NCBI RefSeq assembly: GCF_003063545.1
Contig: NZ_NESD01000002.1
Coordinates: 620,001-684,000, forward strand
Length of the DNA: 64,000 nt
Direction of reading: 5' to 3'
DNA from: Limnohabitans sp. Jir61
Lineage (GTDB): Bacteria; Pseudomonadota; Gammaproteobacteria; Burkholderiales; Burkholderiaceae_C
Part shown: positions 7,540 through 16,916 of the stretch, one piece after another
How positions within the stretch are numbered: the first letter of the stretch is position 1
Layout: every line of letters starts with the position of its first letter
Position numbers and translations under genes: made by a program
The notes under the pieces: model-generated
The model's database searches: none
What the model was told of the DNA's origin: nothing
The model's input: only the letters and a program-made list of their open reading frames with translations

Positions 7540-9482
7540 GCTGCTTTCCCCACAGGTGTGAAGGTTTTCGCGTCAGACAGTTTCAATGTTGCGCTGACGC
7601 TGCCTGTACGGCCGTCTTCAAACTTCACTTGGGTTTCAATGAATTGCTCGGTTGCGCCGTTGTAGAGCGCAGTGACCAAGGCGTCGTATTTTTCAGCGAT
7701 GAAGCCGCGACGCACTTTGTTGGTACGGGTGAGTTCGCCGTCGTCTGCATCGAGTTCTTTGTGCAACACGAGGAAGCGGCTCACTTGGCTACCGGCCAAG
7801 AGTTCGTCAGCAGCCAAATCTGCGTTGACTTTCTCAACGCACTCTTTGATCAGCTGGTACACCTCAGGCTTTTGCGCCAAATCGGTATAGCCTGCGTAAG
7901 GCAAGTTGCGACGCTCAGCCCAGTTACCCACAGCTTCCATGTCGATGTTGATCATCACGCACACTTTTTCGCGTTGGTCGCCGTAGGCCACCACTTCTTT
8001 GATATGCGGGAAGAACTTGAGCTTGTTCTCCACATACTTAGGCGCAAACATAGCGCCGTCGTTAGTGCCGCCTTTGATGCGGCCCACGTCTTTGACGCGG
8101 TCAATGATTTTTAAATGGCCATGCGCATCCAAGAAGCCTGCGTCGCTGGTGTGATACCAGCCATCGGCGGTCAACACTTCAGCTGTGGCAGCGTCGTTCT
8201 TGTAATAGCCTTTGAGCAAGCCTGGCGACTTGACCAAGATTTCGCCGTTGTCAGCGACTTTGATTTCCACGCCAGCGCAAGGCACACCCACGGTGTCTGC
8301 GCGTGCTTCGTGGTCGGGCTGCAAGCAGACGAACACAGCGGTTTCTGTGGAGCCATAAAGCTGCTTCAAGTTCACGCCAATGGCGCGGTAGAAGCTGAAC
8401 AAATCTGGGCCAATCGCTTCACCAGCGGTGTACGCCACACGCACGCGGCTCATGCCGAGGTTGTTGCGCAGTGGGCCATACACAAAGAAGTTACCTAAGG
8501 CGTAGAGCAAGCCACCTACCAAGCCAATGGATTTGCCATCCATCTTGGTTGGGCCGTATTTGCGAGCCACATCCATGAAGTAATGGAACATGCCGCGCTT
8601 GAGAGCGCCAGCATCTTCCATACGAATCATCACGCTGGTCAGCAGGCCTTCAAACACGCGGGGTGGCGCGAAGTAGTAAGTGGGGCCGACTTCTTTCAAG
8701 TCGATGGTGACGGTTGCGGCCGACTCGGGGCAGTTCACCACATAACCGCAATACAACCACTGTGCATAGCTGAAGATGTTTTGACCAATCCAAGCGGGTG
8801 GCAAATAAGCCAACACATCTTCATGCGAACTGAGCTTGTCAAACAAAGCGCCAGCTTCAGCACGGTTGATCAAGGAGTTGTGCGTGTGCACCACACCTTT
8901 GGGATTGCCTGTGGTGCCAGAGGTGAAGAACATCGCACCCACATCGTCGGTGTGCGCTTTTTCAACTTCATCCAAGTAGAAATCTGGGTGCTGCTTGGCA
9001 AATACGGCGCCCGCAGCGAGCAACTCTTCGAGTGAGGCCAAGCCTGGCTCGTCGTACTTACGCAGACCACGAGGATCGTCAAAGAAGATGTGTGCGATTT
9101 GTGGGCATTGCTCACGAATTTCGAGCAATTTGTCCACTTGCTCTTGATCCTCTACCACCGCAAAACGCACTTCGGCATTGTTGAGTGGGAACACGCACTC
9201 GGGTGCTGCGGCATCTTGGTACAAAGGAATTGGAATCGCGCCCAATGATTGCGCGGCCAACATGGTGGCGTACAGGCGGGGGCGGTTGGAACCAATCACC
9301 ACCAAGTGCTCACCGCGTGTGAGGCCTGCTTGGTGCAAACCGCACGCCATGTGTTCCACCATCTTGGCCATGTCGGCCCAAGTGGTGGTTTGCCAAATGC
9401 CGTATTCCTTCTCGCGCATGGCAGGCGCTGCGGGGCGCTCGCTGGCATGCTTGAGTAACAGTCGTGGGAACGTGGTCTGCAT
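7536..9482 (-). CDS. AMP-forming acyl-CoA synthetase (long-chain type)
   Basis: ATP-dependent CoA ligase of the FadD15/FAA1-like branch, 648 residues. The nucleotide loop FFTSGTTGNPKG lies at about residues 185-196, LYGSTET gives the aromatic-Gly-x-Thr-Glu motif, and WYHTSDAGFLDAHGHLKIIDR gives the Asp that holds the ribose and the hinge. I start at the ATG at 9482, preceded by AAGGATTAGGA; an open frame continues to 9611 but crosses the promoter palindromes. First gene of the transporter operon, overlapping livG by four bases. Substrate unknown; activation of the imported acid is the simplest idea. Confidence 0.88.
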   Translation of the reverse strand: MQTTFPRLLLKHASERPAAPAMREKEYGIWQTTTWADMAKMVEHMACGLHQAGLTRGEHLVVIGSNRPRLYATMLAAQSLGAIPIPLYQDAAAPECVFPLNNAEVRFAVVEDQEQVDKLLEIREQCPQIAHIFFDDPRGLRKYDEPGLASLEELLAAGAVFAKQHPDFYLDEVEKAHTDDVGAMFFTSGTTGNPKGVVHTHNSLINRAEAGALFDKLSSHEDVLAYLPPAWIGQNIFSYAQWLYCGYVVNCPESAATVTIDLKEVGPTYYFAPPRVFEGLLTSVMIRMEDAGALKRGMFHYFMDVARKYGPTKMDGKSIGLVGGLLYALGNFFVYGPLRNNLGMSRVRVAYTAGEAIGPDLFSFYRAIGVNLKQLYGSTETAVFVCLQPDHEARADTVGVPCAGVEIKVADNGEILVKSPGLLKGYYKNDAATAEVLTADGWYHTSDAGFLDAHGHLKIIDRVKDVGRIKGGTNDGAMFAPKYVENKLKFFPHIKEVVAYGDQREKVCVMINIDMEAVGNWAERRNLPYAGYTDLAQKPEVYQLIKECVEKVNADLAADELLAGSQVSRFLVLHKELDADDGELTRTNKVRRGFIAEKYDALVTALYNGATEQFIETQVKFEDGRTGSVSATLKLSDAKTFTPVGKAA

Positions 9483-9568
9483 TCCTAATCCTTGCTTGAT
9501 GTGTCGACAAAAAATCATGACGCATAGGTGACGCGTTTCTGATGTTGGATGCGATCGTAGGTTCTGAT

Positions 9569-9627
9569 TTGACGTCAAGTTGTCGTTTCGACGACAATCT
9601 AGGGTAGTCACCTAGCAGTGATTACCC
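9569..9627. promoter_or_regulatory. Three inverted repeats in a divergent promoter region
   Basis: Between the CoA-ligase operon and the Crp/Fnr regulator lie TTGACGTCAA (9569-9578, perfect), TTGTCGT-TTCG-ACGACAA (9580-9597, perfect 7-bp arms) and GGGTAGTCAC-N6-GTGATTACCC (9602-9627, nine of ten positions matched). They take up 59 of the 174 bases between the two start codons. They look like operators shared by both promoters. Confidence 0.6.
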
Positions 9628-9656
9628 CAATAAAACTTTTGACTTGATCAGTATTT

Positions 9657-10364
9657 ATGGCACAAGCCCCCAGTGTTTACCAACGCCGCCGAAGCGCAAC
9701 GCCCGCAGAATTGGCAGCCATCCCATGGCTTGCATTGCTCACGCCGAGTGAGCGCAAACGCATCGAATCACAAGTGGTGGTGAGCGACCCGATGCCTGGC
9801 GACTATGTGTGCCGCATGGGTCGCCAAGCCACCTTTTGGTTTGGCGTGGTGGAAGGCTTGTTGAAGATGAGTACCGACAGCGCCAGTGGTCGCACCATCA
9901 CCTTCACGGGCGTGCCGCCCGGCGGTTGGTTTGGCGAAGGCACAGCCATCAAGCGCGAAACCTACCGCTACAACATCATGGCGTTGCGGCACAGCGTGGT
10001 GGCGGGCATTCCTGTGGACACGTTTCATTGGTTGCTCGACAACTCGATCGGCTTCAACCGCTTTGTGATGAATCAGCTTAATGAGCGCTTGGCGCAATTC
10101 ATCGAAGCACGTGAGATTGACCGATCTACCGACCCCGATGTGCGCGTTGCACGCAACTTGGCCACACTCTTCAACCCCACGCTTTACCCAGGCGTGGGCG
10201 AGGTGTTACGCATCACGCAGCAAGAGCTGGCTTATCTGGTTGGCTTGTCACGTCAGCGCGTAAATGTGGCATTGAACCGCCTCGAAGAGCAAGGCGCGAT
10301 TCGCATTGAGTACGGCGGCATGCGCGTGCTTCACCTTGCCGCCCTGCGTGCCAGCGGCACGTAG
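9657..10364 (+). CDS. Crp/Fnr-family transcriptional regulator
   Basis: DNA-binding regulator with an N-terminal cyclic-nucleotide-binding-like beta barrel (about residues 25-140, containing GGWFGEGTAI) and a C-terminal winged helix-turn-helix (about 180-225, ITQQELAYLVGLSRQRVNVAL). There is no N-terminal cysteine cluster, so it is not an oxygen-sensing FNR, and the recognition helix differs from the E-x-x-S-R of FNR and R-E-x-x-x-R of CRP. Divergent from the CoA-ligase/transporter operon, with three palindromes between, so it probably controls that operon and itself. The effector is unknown. The start has no good Shine-Dalgarno site. Confidence 0.88.
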   Translation: MAQAPSVYQRRRSATPAELAAIPWLALLTPSERKRIESQVVVSDPMPGDYVCRMGRQATFWFGVVEGLLKMSTDSASGRTITFTGVPPGGWFGEGTAIKRETYRYNIMALRHSVVAGIPVDTFHWLLDNSIGFNRFVMNQLNERLAQFIEAREIDRSTDPDVRVARNLATLFNPTLYPGVGEVLRITQQELAYLVGLSRQRVNVALNRLEEQGAIRIEYGGMRVLHLAALRASGT

Positions 10365-10376
10365 AATTTGCCCCTT

Positions 10377-11234
10377 ATGTCAGACACCCCTTCAGAACTC
10401 ATCCGCCTCAACAAACGCATGGCCGAACTTGGCCTGTGCTCACGCCGCGAGGCCGATGCTTGGATAGATCAAGGTTGGGTGTTGGTGAATGGTCGCCCTG
10501 CCGAAATGGGCGTGAAAGTTGGCTCCAATGACCGTGTAGAGGTTGATCCACGTGCCAAGGGCCACCAAGACACACAAGTCACTATCCTGCTGCACAAGCC
10601 CATGGGCTATGTGAGCGGCCAAGCCGAAGACGGGCATGAGCCCGCGATCATGCTGATCAACCCACGAACACATTGGGCGGGCGACTCTTCCAAGCGACGC
10701 TTCACGCCTACACAGTTGCGAAGCCTCGCCCCTTCGGGCCGACTCGACATCGACTCCACAGGCTTGTTGGTCTTGACGCAAGACGGCCGAGTCGCACGCC
10801 AGTTAATTGGCGAAGATTCGGAGATGGAAAAAGAATATTTGGTGCGCGTGACCTATACAGGCCAAGAAAACATCGCCGCGGCCACCGCTGCATCTGCCAC
10901 CTATGGCGGCAGAGCCAACCAACTCAGCGCCATTGGTGACCACGACCGCGTGACCAACAACGTCCAATCGGTCTTTCCAAAGACTCAGCTCGAACGTTTA
11001 CGCCACGGCTTGAGCTTGGATGGCAAACCTCTCAAACGTGCACAAGTGGAATGGCAAAACCCAGAGCAGCTTCGCTTTGTACTGACCGAAGGCAAGAAGC
11101 GCCAAATTCGCCGCATGTGCGAGCAAGTCGGCCTTCAGGTCGTTGGCCTCAAGCGCATCCGCATTGGGCATGTCCAACTGGGGCAGCTGCCTGCGGGGCA
11201 GTGGCGCTACCTAGGCGCCCACGAGCGCTTCTAA
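10377..11234 (+). CDS. rluF: RluF/RsuA-type rRNA pseudouridine synthase
   Basis: Converts a uridine of 23S rRNA to pseudouridine. An S4 RNA-binding domain (RLNKRMAELGLCSRREADAW, about residues 8-27) is followed by the catalytic domain with SGRLDIDSTGLLVLT, where the Asp of GRLD is the catalytic residue, and GKKRQIRRMCEQVG near the C-terminus. The overall match is closest to RluF (U2604 in E. coli), which is my call; RluB or RsuA are less likely. I prefer the ATG at 10377 to the TTG nine bases before it. A terminator follows at 11281. Confidence 0.85.
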   Translation: MSDTPSELIRLNKRMAELGLCSRREADAWIDQGWVLVNGRPAEMGVKVGSNDRVEVDPRAKGHQDTQVTILLHKPMGYVSGQAEDGHEPAIMLINPRTHWAGDSSKRRFTPTQLRSLAPSGRLDIDSTGLLVLTQDGRVARQLIGEDSEMEKEYLVRVTYTGQENIAAATAASATYGGRANQLSAIGDHDRVTNNVQSVFPKTQLERLRHGLSLDGKPLKRAQVEWQNPEQLRFVLTEGKKRQIRRMCEQVGLQVVGLKRIRIGHVQLGQLPAGQWRYLGAHERF

Positions 11235-11280
11235 GTAACGTTAATTTCTCTCGTTTTATCCCTCTTGAAATTTAGGCCTG

Positions 11281-11307
11281 CGCCCCACAACTTGGGGCGT
11301 TGTTTTT
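11281..11307 (+). terminator. Rho-independent terminator after the pseudouridine synthase
   Basis: A perfect 7-bp stem CGCCCCA/TGGGGCG with a five-base loop is followed by TTGTTTTTT. It lies between rluF and htpG on the plus strand and separates the two transcripts. Confidence 0.85.
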
Positions 11308-11329
11308 TGTAATTTAGTTTTTGAAGACC

Positions 11330-13291
11330 ATGACCAAACAAACCCATTCCTTCCAAGCCGAAGTTTCACAGCTGCTGCACCTTGTCACGCACTCGCTGTA
11401 TTCCAATAAAGAAATCTTCTTGCGCGAGTTGGTGTCTAACGCCTCTGACGCCTGCGACAAGCTGCGCTACGAAGGCCTGAACAACGATGCCTTGTTTGAA
11501 GGACAGTCAGACCTCGAAGTGCGCGTGAGCTTTGACAAAGACGCTCGCACCCTGACCATTGCCGACAACGGAATCGGTATGAGCCAAGAAGAAGCCATTG
11601 CCCACCTTGGCACGATTGCCAAGAGCGGCACGCGCGAATTCATGGGCAAGCTCAGTGGCGATGACAAAGCCAATGCCAAAGACCAAGGCGCGTTAATTGG
11701 ACAGTTTGGTGTGGGCTTTTACTCAGGCTACATCGTGGCTGACCGCATCACAGTGGAGTCTCGCCGTGCTGGCCTGAAGGCCAGCGAGGGTGTGCGCTGG
11801 AGCAGCACCGGCACGGGCGACTTTGAGGTGGAGACCATCACCCAAGCCGAGCGCGGCACCAAGATCATCTTGCACCTGCGCGACGATGCCGAGGAATACC
11901 TGAGCGCATGGAAGCTCAAGTCCGTCATCAACAAATACTCAGACCACATCTCTTTGCCCATCCGCATGCGCAAAGAAGAATGGAAAGAGGGAGAAAACGA
12001 CCAACCCGGCGAAATGGTGCTCACCGATGAATGGGAAACCATCAACCAAGCCAACGCCCTGTGGGCACGTCCGAAGAAGGACGTGACTGACGAGCAGCAC
12101 AACGAGTTCTACAAACACATCAGTCACGACTTTGAGGCCCCCTTGGCTTGGAGCCACAACCGCGTGGAAGGTAGCACCGAGTACACCCAGCTGTTGTACA
12201 TCCCAGGCAAAGCGCCGATGGACTTGTTCAACCGCGACAAAAAAGCGGGCTTGAAGCTGTACGTGAAACGCGTGTTCATCATGGACGATGCAGAGGCGTT
12301 GATGCCCTCTTACCTGCGCTTTATCAAAGGCGTGGTGGACTCGGCCGATTTGCCACTGAACGTGAGCCGTGAGTTGCTGCAAGAGAGCCGAGACGTCAAA
12401 GCGATTCGCGAAGGCAACACCCGCCGCGTGTTGGCCGTGTTGGAAGACTTGGCCAAACACGACAAAGCCCCAGCAGCCTGCGATGACGGTGTAACGGATG
12501 TGCTGGATGACGAAGACAAGGCCAAGCAAGGAAAGTACAGCCAGTTCTACGCCGAGTTCGGCGCAGTCCTTAAAGAAGGCTTGGGCGAAGACTTTGCTAA
12601 CAAAGACAAGATCGCCAAGTTGCTGCGCTTTGCCAGCACCAGCACTGACACTGTGAGCGTGTCATTTGCCGACTACAAGGCGCGCATGAAAGAAGGCCAA
12701 GAGGCCATCTACTTCATCACCGCTGACACCTTGGCGGCTGCCAAGAACAGCCCACAGCTCGAAGTCTTCCGCAAAAAGGGCATAGAGGTCTTGCTGATGA
12801 CCGACCGTGTGGACGAGTGGGCATTGAACTTTGTGCAAGAGTTTGATGGCACATCATTGCAATCCGTCGCCAAAGGCGCTGTGGATTTGGGCTCGCTGCA
12901 AGACGAAGCTGAGAAAAAAGCAGCGGAAGATGCGGCTGAAAACTTCAAGCCCGTGTTGGCCAAGCTCAAAGAAGCTTTAAAAGACAAAGCCGATGACGTG
13001 CGCGTGACCACCCGCTTGGTCGACTCCCCCGCCTGCTTGGTGGTCAAAGACCACGGCATGTCCATGCAACTGGCTCGCATGCTCAAGCAAGCTGGCCAGC
13101 AAGCGCCAGAGATGAAACCCATCTTGGAAGTGAACGCTGAGCACGCATTGGTGAAGAAGCTCAGCGGCGACGCTAACCCCCACTTCAACGATTTGGCGCA
13201 CATCTTGTTTGACCAAGCCTTGTTGGCTGAGGGTGGATTGCCAGAAGACCCTGCCGCCTATGTGAAACGGGTGAACGCACTTTTGGTGTAA
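11330..13291 (+). CDS. htpG: Molecular chaperone HtpG (Hsp90)
   Basis: Cytosolic Hsp90-type chaperone that works as an ATP-driven dimer on late folding intermediates. The GHKL ATPase motifs are all present in the first 130 residues: [17 protein letters not shown] and [11 protein letters not shown]. The 653-residue length is close to family members of Burkholderiales (E. coli has 624). The chosen ATG at 11330 begins MTKQTHSF; a TTG nine bases earlier is less likely. It stands alone between a terminator and a HAD gene that begins 10 bases after its stop and may be co-transcribed. Confidence 0.97.
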   Translation: MTKQTHSFQAEVSQLLHLVTHSLYSNKEIFLRELVSNASDACDKLRYEGLNNDALFEGQSDLEVRVSFDKDARTLTIADNGIGMSQEEAIAHLGTIAKSGTREFMGKLSGDDKANAKDQGALIGQFGVGFYSGYIVADRITVESRRAGLKASEGVRWSSTGTGDFEVETITQAERGTKIILHLRDDAEEYLSAWKLKSVINKYSDHISLPIRMRKEEWKEGENDQPGEMVLTDEWETINQANALWARPKKDVTDEQHNEFYKHISHDFEAPLAWSHNRVEGSTEYTQLLYIPGKAPMDLFNRDKKAGLKLYVKRVFIMDDAEALMPSYLRFIKGVVDSADLPLNVSRELLQESRDVKAIREGNTRRVLAVLEDLAKHDKAPAACDDGVTDVLDDEDKAKQGKYSQFYAEFGAVLKEGLGEDFANKDKIAKLLRFASTSTDTVSVSFADYKARMKEGQEAIYFITADTLAAAKNSPQLEVFRKKGIEVLLMTDRVDEWALNFVQEFDGTSLQSVAKGAVDLGSLQDEAEKKAAEDAAENFKPVLAKLKEALKDKADDVRVTTRLVDSPACLVVKDHGMSMQLARMLKQAGQQAPEMKPILEVNAEHALVKKLSGDANPHFNDLAHILFDQALLAEGGLPEDPAAYVKRVNALLV

Positions 13292-13301
13292 AACTAAGTC
13301 C

Positions 13302-14042
13302 ATGACTTACATGGACACAACCCACCCCGCGTCTTTAGACGACTTGAAGGCCAACACGCAAGTGTTGGCCTTTGATATTTTTGGCACTGTGGTCGATTGG
13401 CACGGAAGCATCATGCGCGAAGTGCAATCGCTTTACCCTGCTGTGGATGCCAACGCATTCGCGCTGGCCTGGCGTGCTGGTTATCAGCCTGCGATGGCAC
13501 GTGTTCGCTCGGGCGAGTTGGGTTGGACGCGCATTGATGAGTTGCACCGTTTGATACTGGATGACTTGCTGCCGAAGTTCGGTTTAACGTATTTGAGTGA
13601 GGCCGAGCGCGTGCATCTCAACCGCGTGTGGCATCGATTAGACGCATGGCCCGACAGTGTGGCGGGCTTACAGAGATTGAAAAACAAGTTCACCATTTGC
13701 TCACTTTCAAACGGCAACACTGGCTTACTCACCAACATGGCCAAGCGCGCAGGCTTACCTTGGGACTGTGTGTTGTCTGCTGAGGTGTTCCGCGCCTACA
13801 AGCCCGACCCTGCGACTTATCTGGGTGTTGCTTCTACATTCGATTTACAACCGCATCAAGTCACGCTGTGCGCCGCGCACCACGATGACTTAGAGGGCGC
13901 CCGCGCATGTGGCTTGCGCACGGCCTACATTGAGCGACCTTTTGAATTTGGTGCAGCTCAGCCAAAAGATGTATCGCCTCAAGCGGGCAACGATTTGCAT
14001 GCGCGTGACATTCACGCACTGGCCGACCTACTCGGCTGTTAA
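13302..14042 (+). CDS. HAD-superfamily hydrolase, haloacid dehalogenase type II
   Basis: Hydrolase of the L-2-haloacid dehalogenase branch. Motif I FDIFGTVVDW supplies the nucleophilic Asp at about residue 25, motif II is SLSNGN, the lysine of motif III lies in AYKPDPATY, and motif IV is CAAHHDDLEGA. The 246-residue length fits. In type II dehalogenases motif I is FDxYGTLxD; here Phe-Gly-Thr-Val replaces Tyr-Gly-Thr-Leu, so a non-halogenated substrate is quite possible. Its stop overlaps the stop of the convergent kinase gene by four bases. Start could also be the ATG three codons in. Confidence 0.82.
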   Translation: MTYMDTTHPASLDDLKANTQVLAFDIFGTVVDWHGSIMREVQSLYPAVDANAFALAWRAGYQPAMARVRSGELGWTRIDELHRLILDDLLPKFGLTYLSEAERVHLNRVWHRLDAWPDSVAGLQRLKNKFTICSLSNGNTGLLTNMAKRAGLPWDCVLSAEVFRAYKPDPATYLGVASTFDLQPHQVTLCAAHHDDLEGARACGLRTAYIERPFEFGAAQPKDVSPQAGNDLHARDIHALADLLGC

Positions 14043-15043
14043 ACGTACAGCGGCTCTTCTTGCATGGCTTCGCACTGCTCCACCAGCATGTGCGTTTGCC
14101 CCGCCCAATAGTCACTGCTGCCAAACCACGAGAAGTGCTGAACAAAGGCGGGGTCGTCTTTGCGTCTTGCCAGCCAAGCGCTGTAATGGATCAAACGCAG
14201 AGTTCGTAATGGCTCGATCAACGCCAGTTCATTTCGATTGAGCTCTCGCATTTGCTCATAGCCGTCTAACAACATCGATAACTGTTGTGTGCGCTGAGCA
14301 CGTTCCCCACTGAGCAACATCCACAAGTCTTGAATGGCTGGCCCCATGCGCGCATCGTCTAGGTCTACAAAGTGTGGACCACCATTGGGCAGGTCTGTGG
14401 GTGTCCACAAAATATTGCCTGGGTGGCAGTCGCCATGCAGTCGAATGTGATGGGCAGGATGCGCTGCGAATTTATCTTTCGCTATGTCAATCGCTTGATT
14501 GCATACGGCCAACCATTCTGTTTGCTGGTCCATCGGAATGATGCTGTGTTCCATCAACCAGTCGCGTGAGTCAATAGCGAATGTATTCACATCCAACGGT
14601 GGGCGCGACGCGAAGTCTTGCTGTGCGCCGACGTTGTGAATGCGCGCGATGAAGCGGCCGATCCATTCCAATACTTCTGTATCGTCTAGCTCTGGCATAC
14701 GGCCGCCGCGACGTGGACTGACGCTGAATGCAAAGCCATGTGCATGATGCAAGGTCTTGCCATGCAAATTTAACGGGCCGACCAATGGCACTTCTTCCGC
14801 CATCAGTTCTGCAGCGAAACTGTGCTCTTCCAGGATTTGCGCATCTGCCCAACGTTCCGGCCTGTAAAACTTGGCGACCACCGAGCTGTTGTCATCCAAC
14901 ATGGCTTGGTACACGCGGTTTTCATACGAGCTCAACGCCGTAAGTCGGCCATCGACTTCTAGCCCTAAATTCGACAGGGCATCTAACACCACATCGGGTG
15001 TCAGTGCTTCATAGGCGTGGTGCTTGGTCTCGCTGTCAAACAC
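14039..15043 (-). CDS. srkA: SrkA/YihE-type stress response Ser/Thr kinase
   Basis: Aminoglycoside-phosphotransferase-fold protein kinase of the YihE/SrkA family, which in E. coli counters MazEF-linked death during oxidative or envelope stress. The Brenner motif HGDCHPGNI gives the catalytic Asp, and FVDLDDARMGP the metal-binding Asp-Leu-Asp. The best start is a GTG at 15043 that overlaps the DUF1840 stop, with AAAGAGG nine bases before it (334 residues). The frame stays open to 15106, but that extra part lies within the DUF1840 gene and looks unlike the family. Translational coupling to DUF1840 is likely. Confidence 0.85.
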   Translation of the reverse strand: MFDSETKHHAYEALTPDVVLDALSNLGLEVDGRLTALSSYENRVYQAMLDDNSSVVAKFYRPERWADAQILEEHSFAAELMAEEVPLVGPLNLHGKTLHHAHGFAFSVSPRRGGRMPELDDTEVLEWIGRFIARIHNVGAQQDFASRPPLDVNTFAIDSRDWLMEHSIIPMDQQTEWLAVCNQAIDIAKDKFAAHPAHHIRLHGDCHPGNILWTPTDLPNGGPHFVDLDDARMGPAIQDLWMLLSGERAQRTQQLSMLLDGYEQMRELNRNELALIEPLRTLRLIHYSAWLARRKDDPAFVQHFSWFGSSDYWAGQTHMLVEQCEAMQEEPLYV

Positions 15044-15377
15044 CCCAGACAACCTCTTTGTCTTCGGCGTGTGCGCGGCGCAGCATGTCAATGAAGGGGA
15101 CGACACGTTGCTTCAAACTGATGGAGCGCGCGCCTTCAGTTTTAGGCGCTGCTGTTCCATCTTCGCCCTCACCTTTGCTTGCATCCTTGGCGGCTTGAAT
15201 GGTCAGCTCTTCTTGAACAACTGCGGCGTTCAAGGCATCAATGGCAGCCAGTATTTCATTGGGCAAGATGATGCCTTTGGCGCCCGGCTCTTTACCAATG
15301 AGTTTGAGTATGTGTTTACCTTGGGGCTCTAACATGATGAGGTCGCCCGTGGCTTTCGATTTGAATTTGTACAACAT
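15036..15377 (-). CDS. DUF1840 family protein
   Basis: Small cytosolic protein of 113 residues, characteristic of Betaproteobacteria. It opens MLYKFKSKATGDLIML and has a conserved C-terminal helix with VVPFIDMLRRAHAEDKEVVWGV split around an acidic linker (residues about 64-80). Nothing in it suggests an enzyme. It precedes the SrkA-like kinase and overlaps its GTG start, so the two are made together. I know no function for the family. Confidence 0.85.
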   Translation of the reverse strand: MLYKFKSKATGDLIMLEPQGKHILKLIGKEPGAKGIILPNEILAAIDALNAAVVQEELTIQAAKDASKGEGEDGTAAPKTEGARSISLKQRVVPFIDMLRRAHAEDKEVVWGV

Positions 15378-15423
15378 GTTTTCATTGTGCGCTTATGTGG
15401 CGCTGCGTCAACTTTGTTTTATC

Positions 15424-16290
15424 TCACTGTTTGAGCAATGAATCTACAACTGCATGGAATGCCACTGGGTTCTCAAACATCACCCAGTGCCCGGCATTGG
15501 GCACGACGTTGAATGACGCCATGCTTGTAAGTACATGTGGGATTTCTTGCAAAGAATCTTTATACAAGGCATCAAACTCAGCCCACACGCCATGCACAGG
15601 GCATGTCCACCGTGTTTGCACTTGCGCTAAAACATTGGTACGTGCAATACGTCGGCGGCGCAAACGGTCACGAGACACATTGACTTCTTGCAGGTCAATC
15701 ACATCCTCGGTCACGCTCTCTGGATGCACAAACATCATTGTGTTGAGGTTGTGTCTGTGTACTTGGCGCTGCGCATCCTTGTCCATGCTGGGGATCATGC
15801 CACGCATGGGTAACTCTTTACCAAACAGACCCAAGCCTGGCGCGCCCACCAAAATCAGCTGGCGTATCAGTGCTGGATATTCGGCTGCTACCAAACCTGC
15901 TGTCATGCCGCCAAAAGAAAACCCTATCACATCAACTGCGGTGTCATGAAATGTTTGCTTGAGAATGTCAGCAATGTAGGGCACCAAGCCATCGGCGTCA
16001 GTGACGCCACTGGGCAGACTTGAATCTCCAAAGCCCGGAATGTCTAGCGCCCACACTTCTCTTTGCTGGGCGAAATGTTCGACATTTCTCACCCAATGTG
16101 TCCAGCTGCCAGAACCGCCATGCAGCAACACCAAAGGGCTGAGCACCGCTCTGCCGTCATCATTGGCCCCACCTACCTTAGCGCTCGCTTTCAGCACCTT
16201 CTGTGAGCCCCAAACATGCCACACGACATCGCCCCATGCATAACTTTGCACGATGCGTTGTGACAGTGCCTCGACGCGGCTGATTTCCAT
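15424..16290 (-). CDS. Alpha/beta hydrolase
   Basis: Serine hydrolase of the alpha/beta fold. The oxyanion motif LHGGSGSW comes early, the nucleophile elbow is GFSFGG (about residue 108), and the catalytic His is in NAGHWVMFENP near the C-terminus. Similar to carboxylesterases and C-C bond hydrolases, but the substrate is not apparent. I start at the ATG at 16290 (288 residues), not at the TTG five codons before. It begins just after the terminator of the tRNA-fMet transcript, so it must have its own promoter, perhaps within that hairpin region. Confidence 0.82.
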   Translation of the reverse strand: MEISRVEALSQRIVQSYAWGDVVWHVWGSQKVLKASAKVGGANDDGRAVLSPLVLLHGGSGSWTHWVRNVEHFAQQREVWALDIPGFGDSSLPSGVTDADGLVPYIADILKQTFHDTAVDVIGFSFGGMTAGLVAAEYPALIRQLILVGAPGLGLFGKELPMRGMIPSMDKDAQRQVHRHNLNTMMFVHPESVTEDVIDLQEVNVSRDRLRRRRIARTNVLAQVQTRWTCPVHGVWAEFDALYKDSLQEIPHVLTSMASFNVVPNAGHWVMFENPVAFHAVVDSLLKQ

Positions 16291-16306
16291 TTGTGAATTT
16301 TCCAAG

Positions 16307-16343
16307 AAAAACGCCCACTGAATAAATTCAGCGGGCGTTTTAA
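16307..16343 (-). terminator. Terminator after tRNA-fMet and the alpha operon
   Basis: On the minus strand a stem of about 14 bp (AAAACGCCCGCTGAA with TTCAGTGGGCGTTTT) with a short loop ends in a T run three bases past the tRNA CCA end. It should end the rpoA-rplQ-tRNA transcript. Confidence 0.9.
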
Positions 16344-16345
16344 AG

Positions 16346-16422
<77 letters not shown>

Positions 16423-16444
16423 TCAAGAGGATTAGTATAACCTA

Positions 16445-16840
16445 TTAAGCGGCTGTTTCGGTAGAAGAAGCCTCAGAAACTTCTGCGCGGTCTACCAATT
16501 CAACATATGCCATCGGTGCGTTGTCACCCACGCGGAAACCCATTTTCAAGATGCGGGTGTAACCACCTGGACGTGTCTTGAAACGTGGGCCCAATTCGTT
16601 GAACAATTTCACAACGCTGTCACGATCGCGCAAGCGATCAAATGCCAAGCGGCGGTTTGCAACTGTAGGCTCTTTGGCCAAAGTGATCATCGGTTCGATG
16701 ACGCGACGCAATTCTTTGGCTTTTGGCAATGTGGTTTTGATGGCTTCGTGCTCGATGAGCGAGTTCATCATGTTGCGCAACATAGCCAAACGATGTGAGC
16801 TAGTGCGGTTGAGTTTGCGAAGTCCGTGTCCGTGACGCAT
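16445..16840 (-). CDS. rplQ: Ribosomal protein bL17
   Basis: Large-subunit protein near the exit tunnel. [17 protein letters not shown] at the N-terminus is the bL17 signature; 131 residues against 127 in E. coli, with an acidic Ser/Thr/Ala tail. It is the last protein gene of the alpha operon, 76 bases after rpoA; that gap contains a GACTTT/AAAGTC hairpin on the transcript. Confidence 0.98.
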   Translation of the reverse strand: MRHGHGLRKLNRTSSHRLAMLRNMMNSLIEHEAIKTTLPKAKELRRVIEPMITLAKEPTVANRRLAFDRLRDRDSVVKLFNELGPRFKTRPGGYTRILKMGFRVGDNAPMAYVELVDRAEVSEASSTETAA

Positions 16841-16916
16841 TTTGATTTCCTTTGATGTTTTGCCGGCCGCCGTATCAGGTACGGCCAGGGGACTTTAAAA
16901 GTCGGGGTTTTTTAAA

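Noticed and set aside
9483..9611. N-terminal extension of the acyl-CoA synthetase
   Set aside because: It would run through two promoter palindromes, has no family similarity, and the ATG at 9482 has a proper ribosome site.
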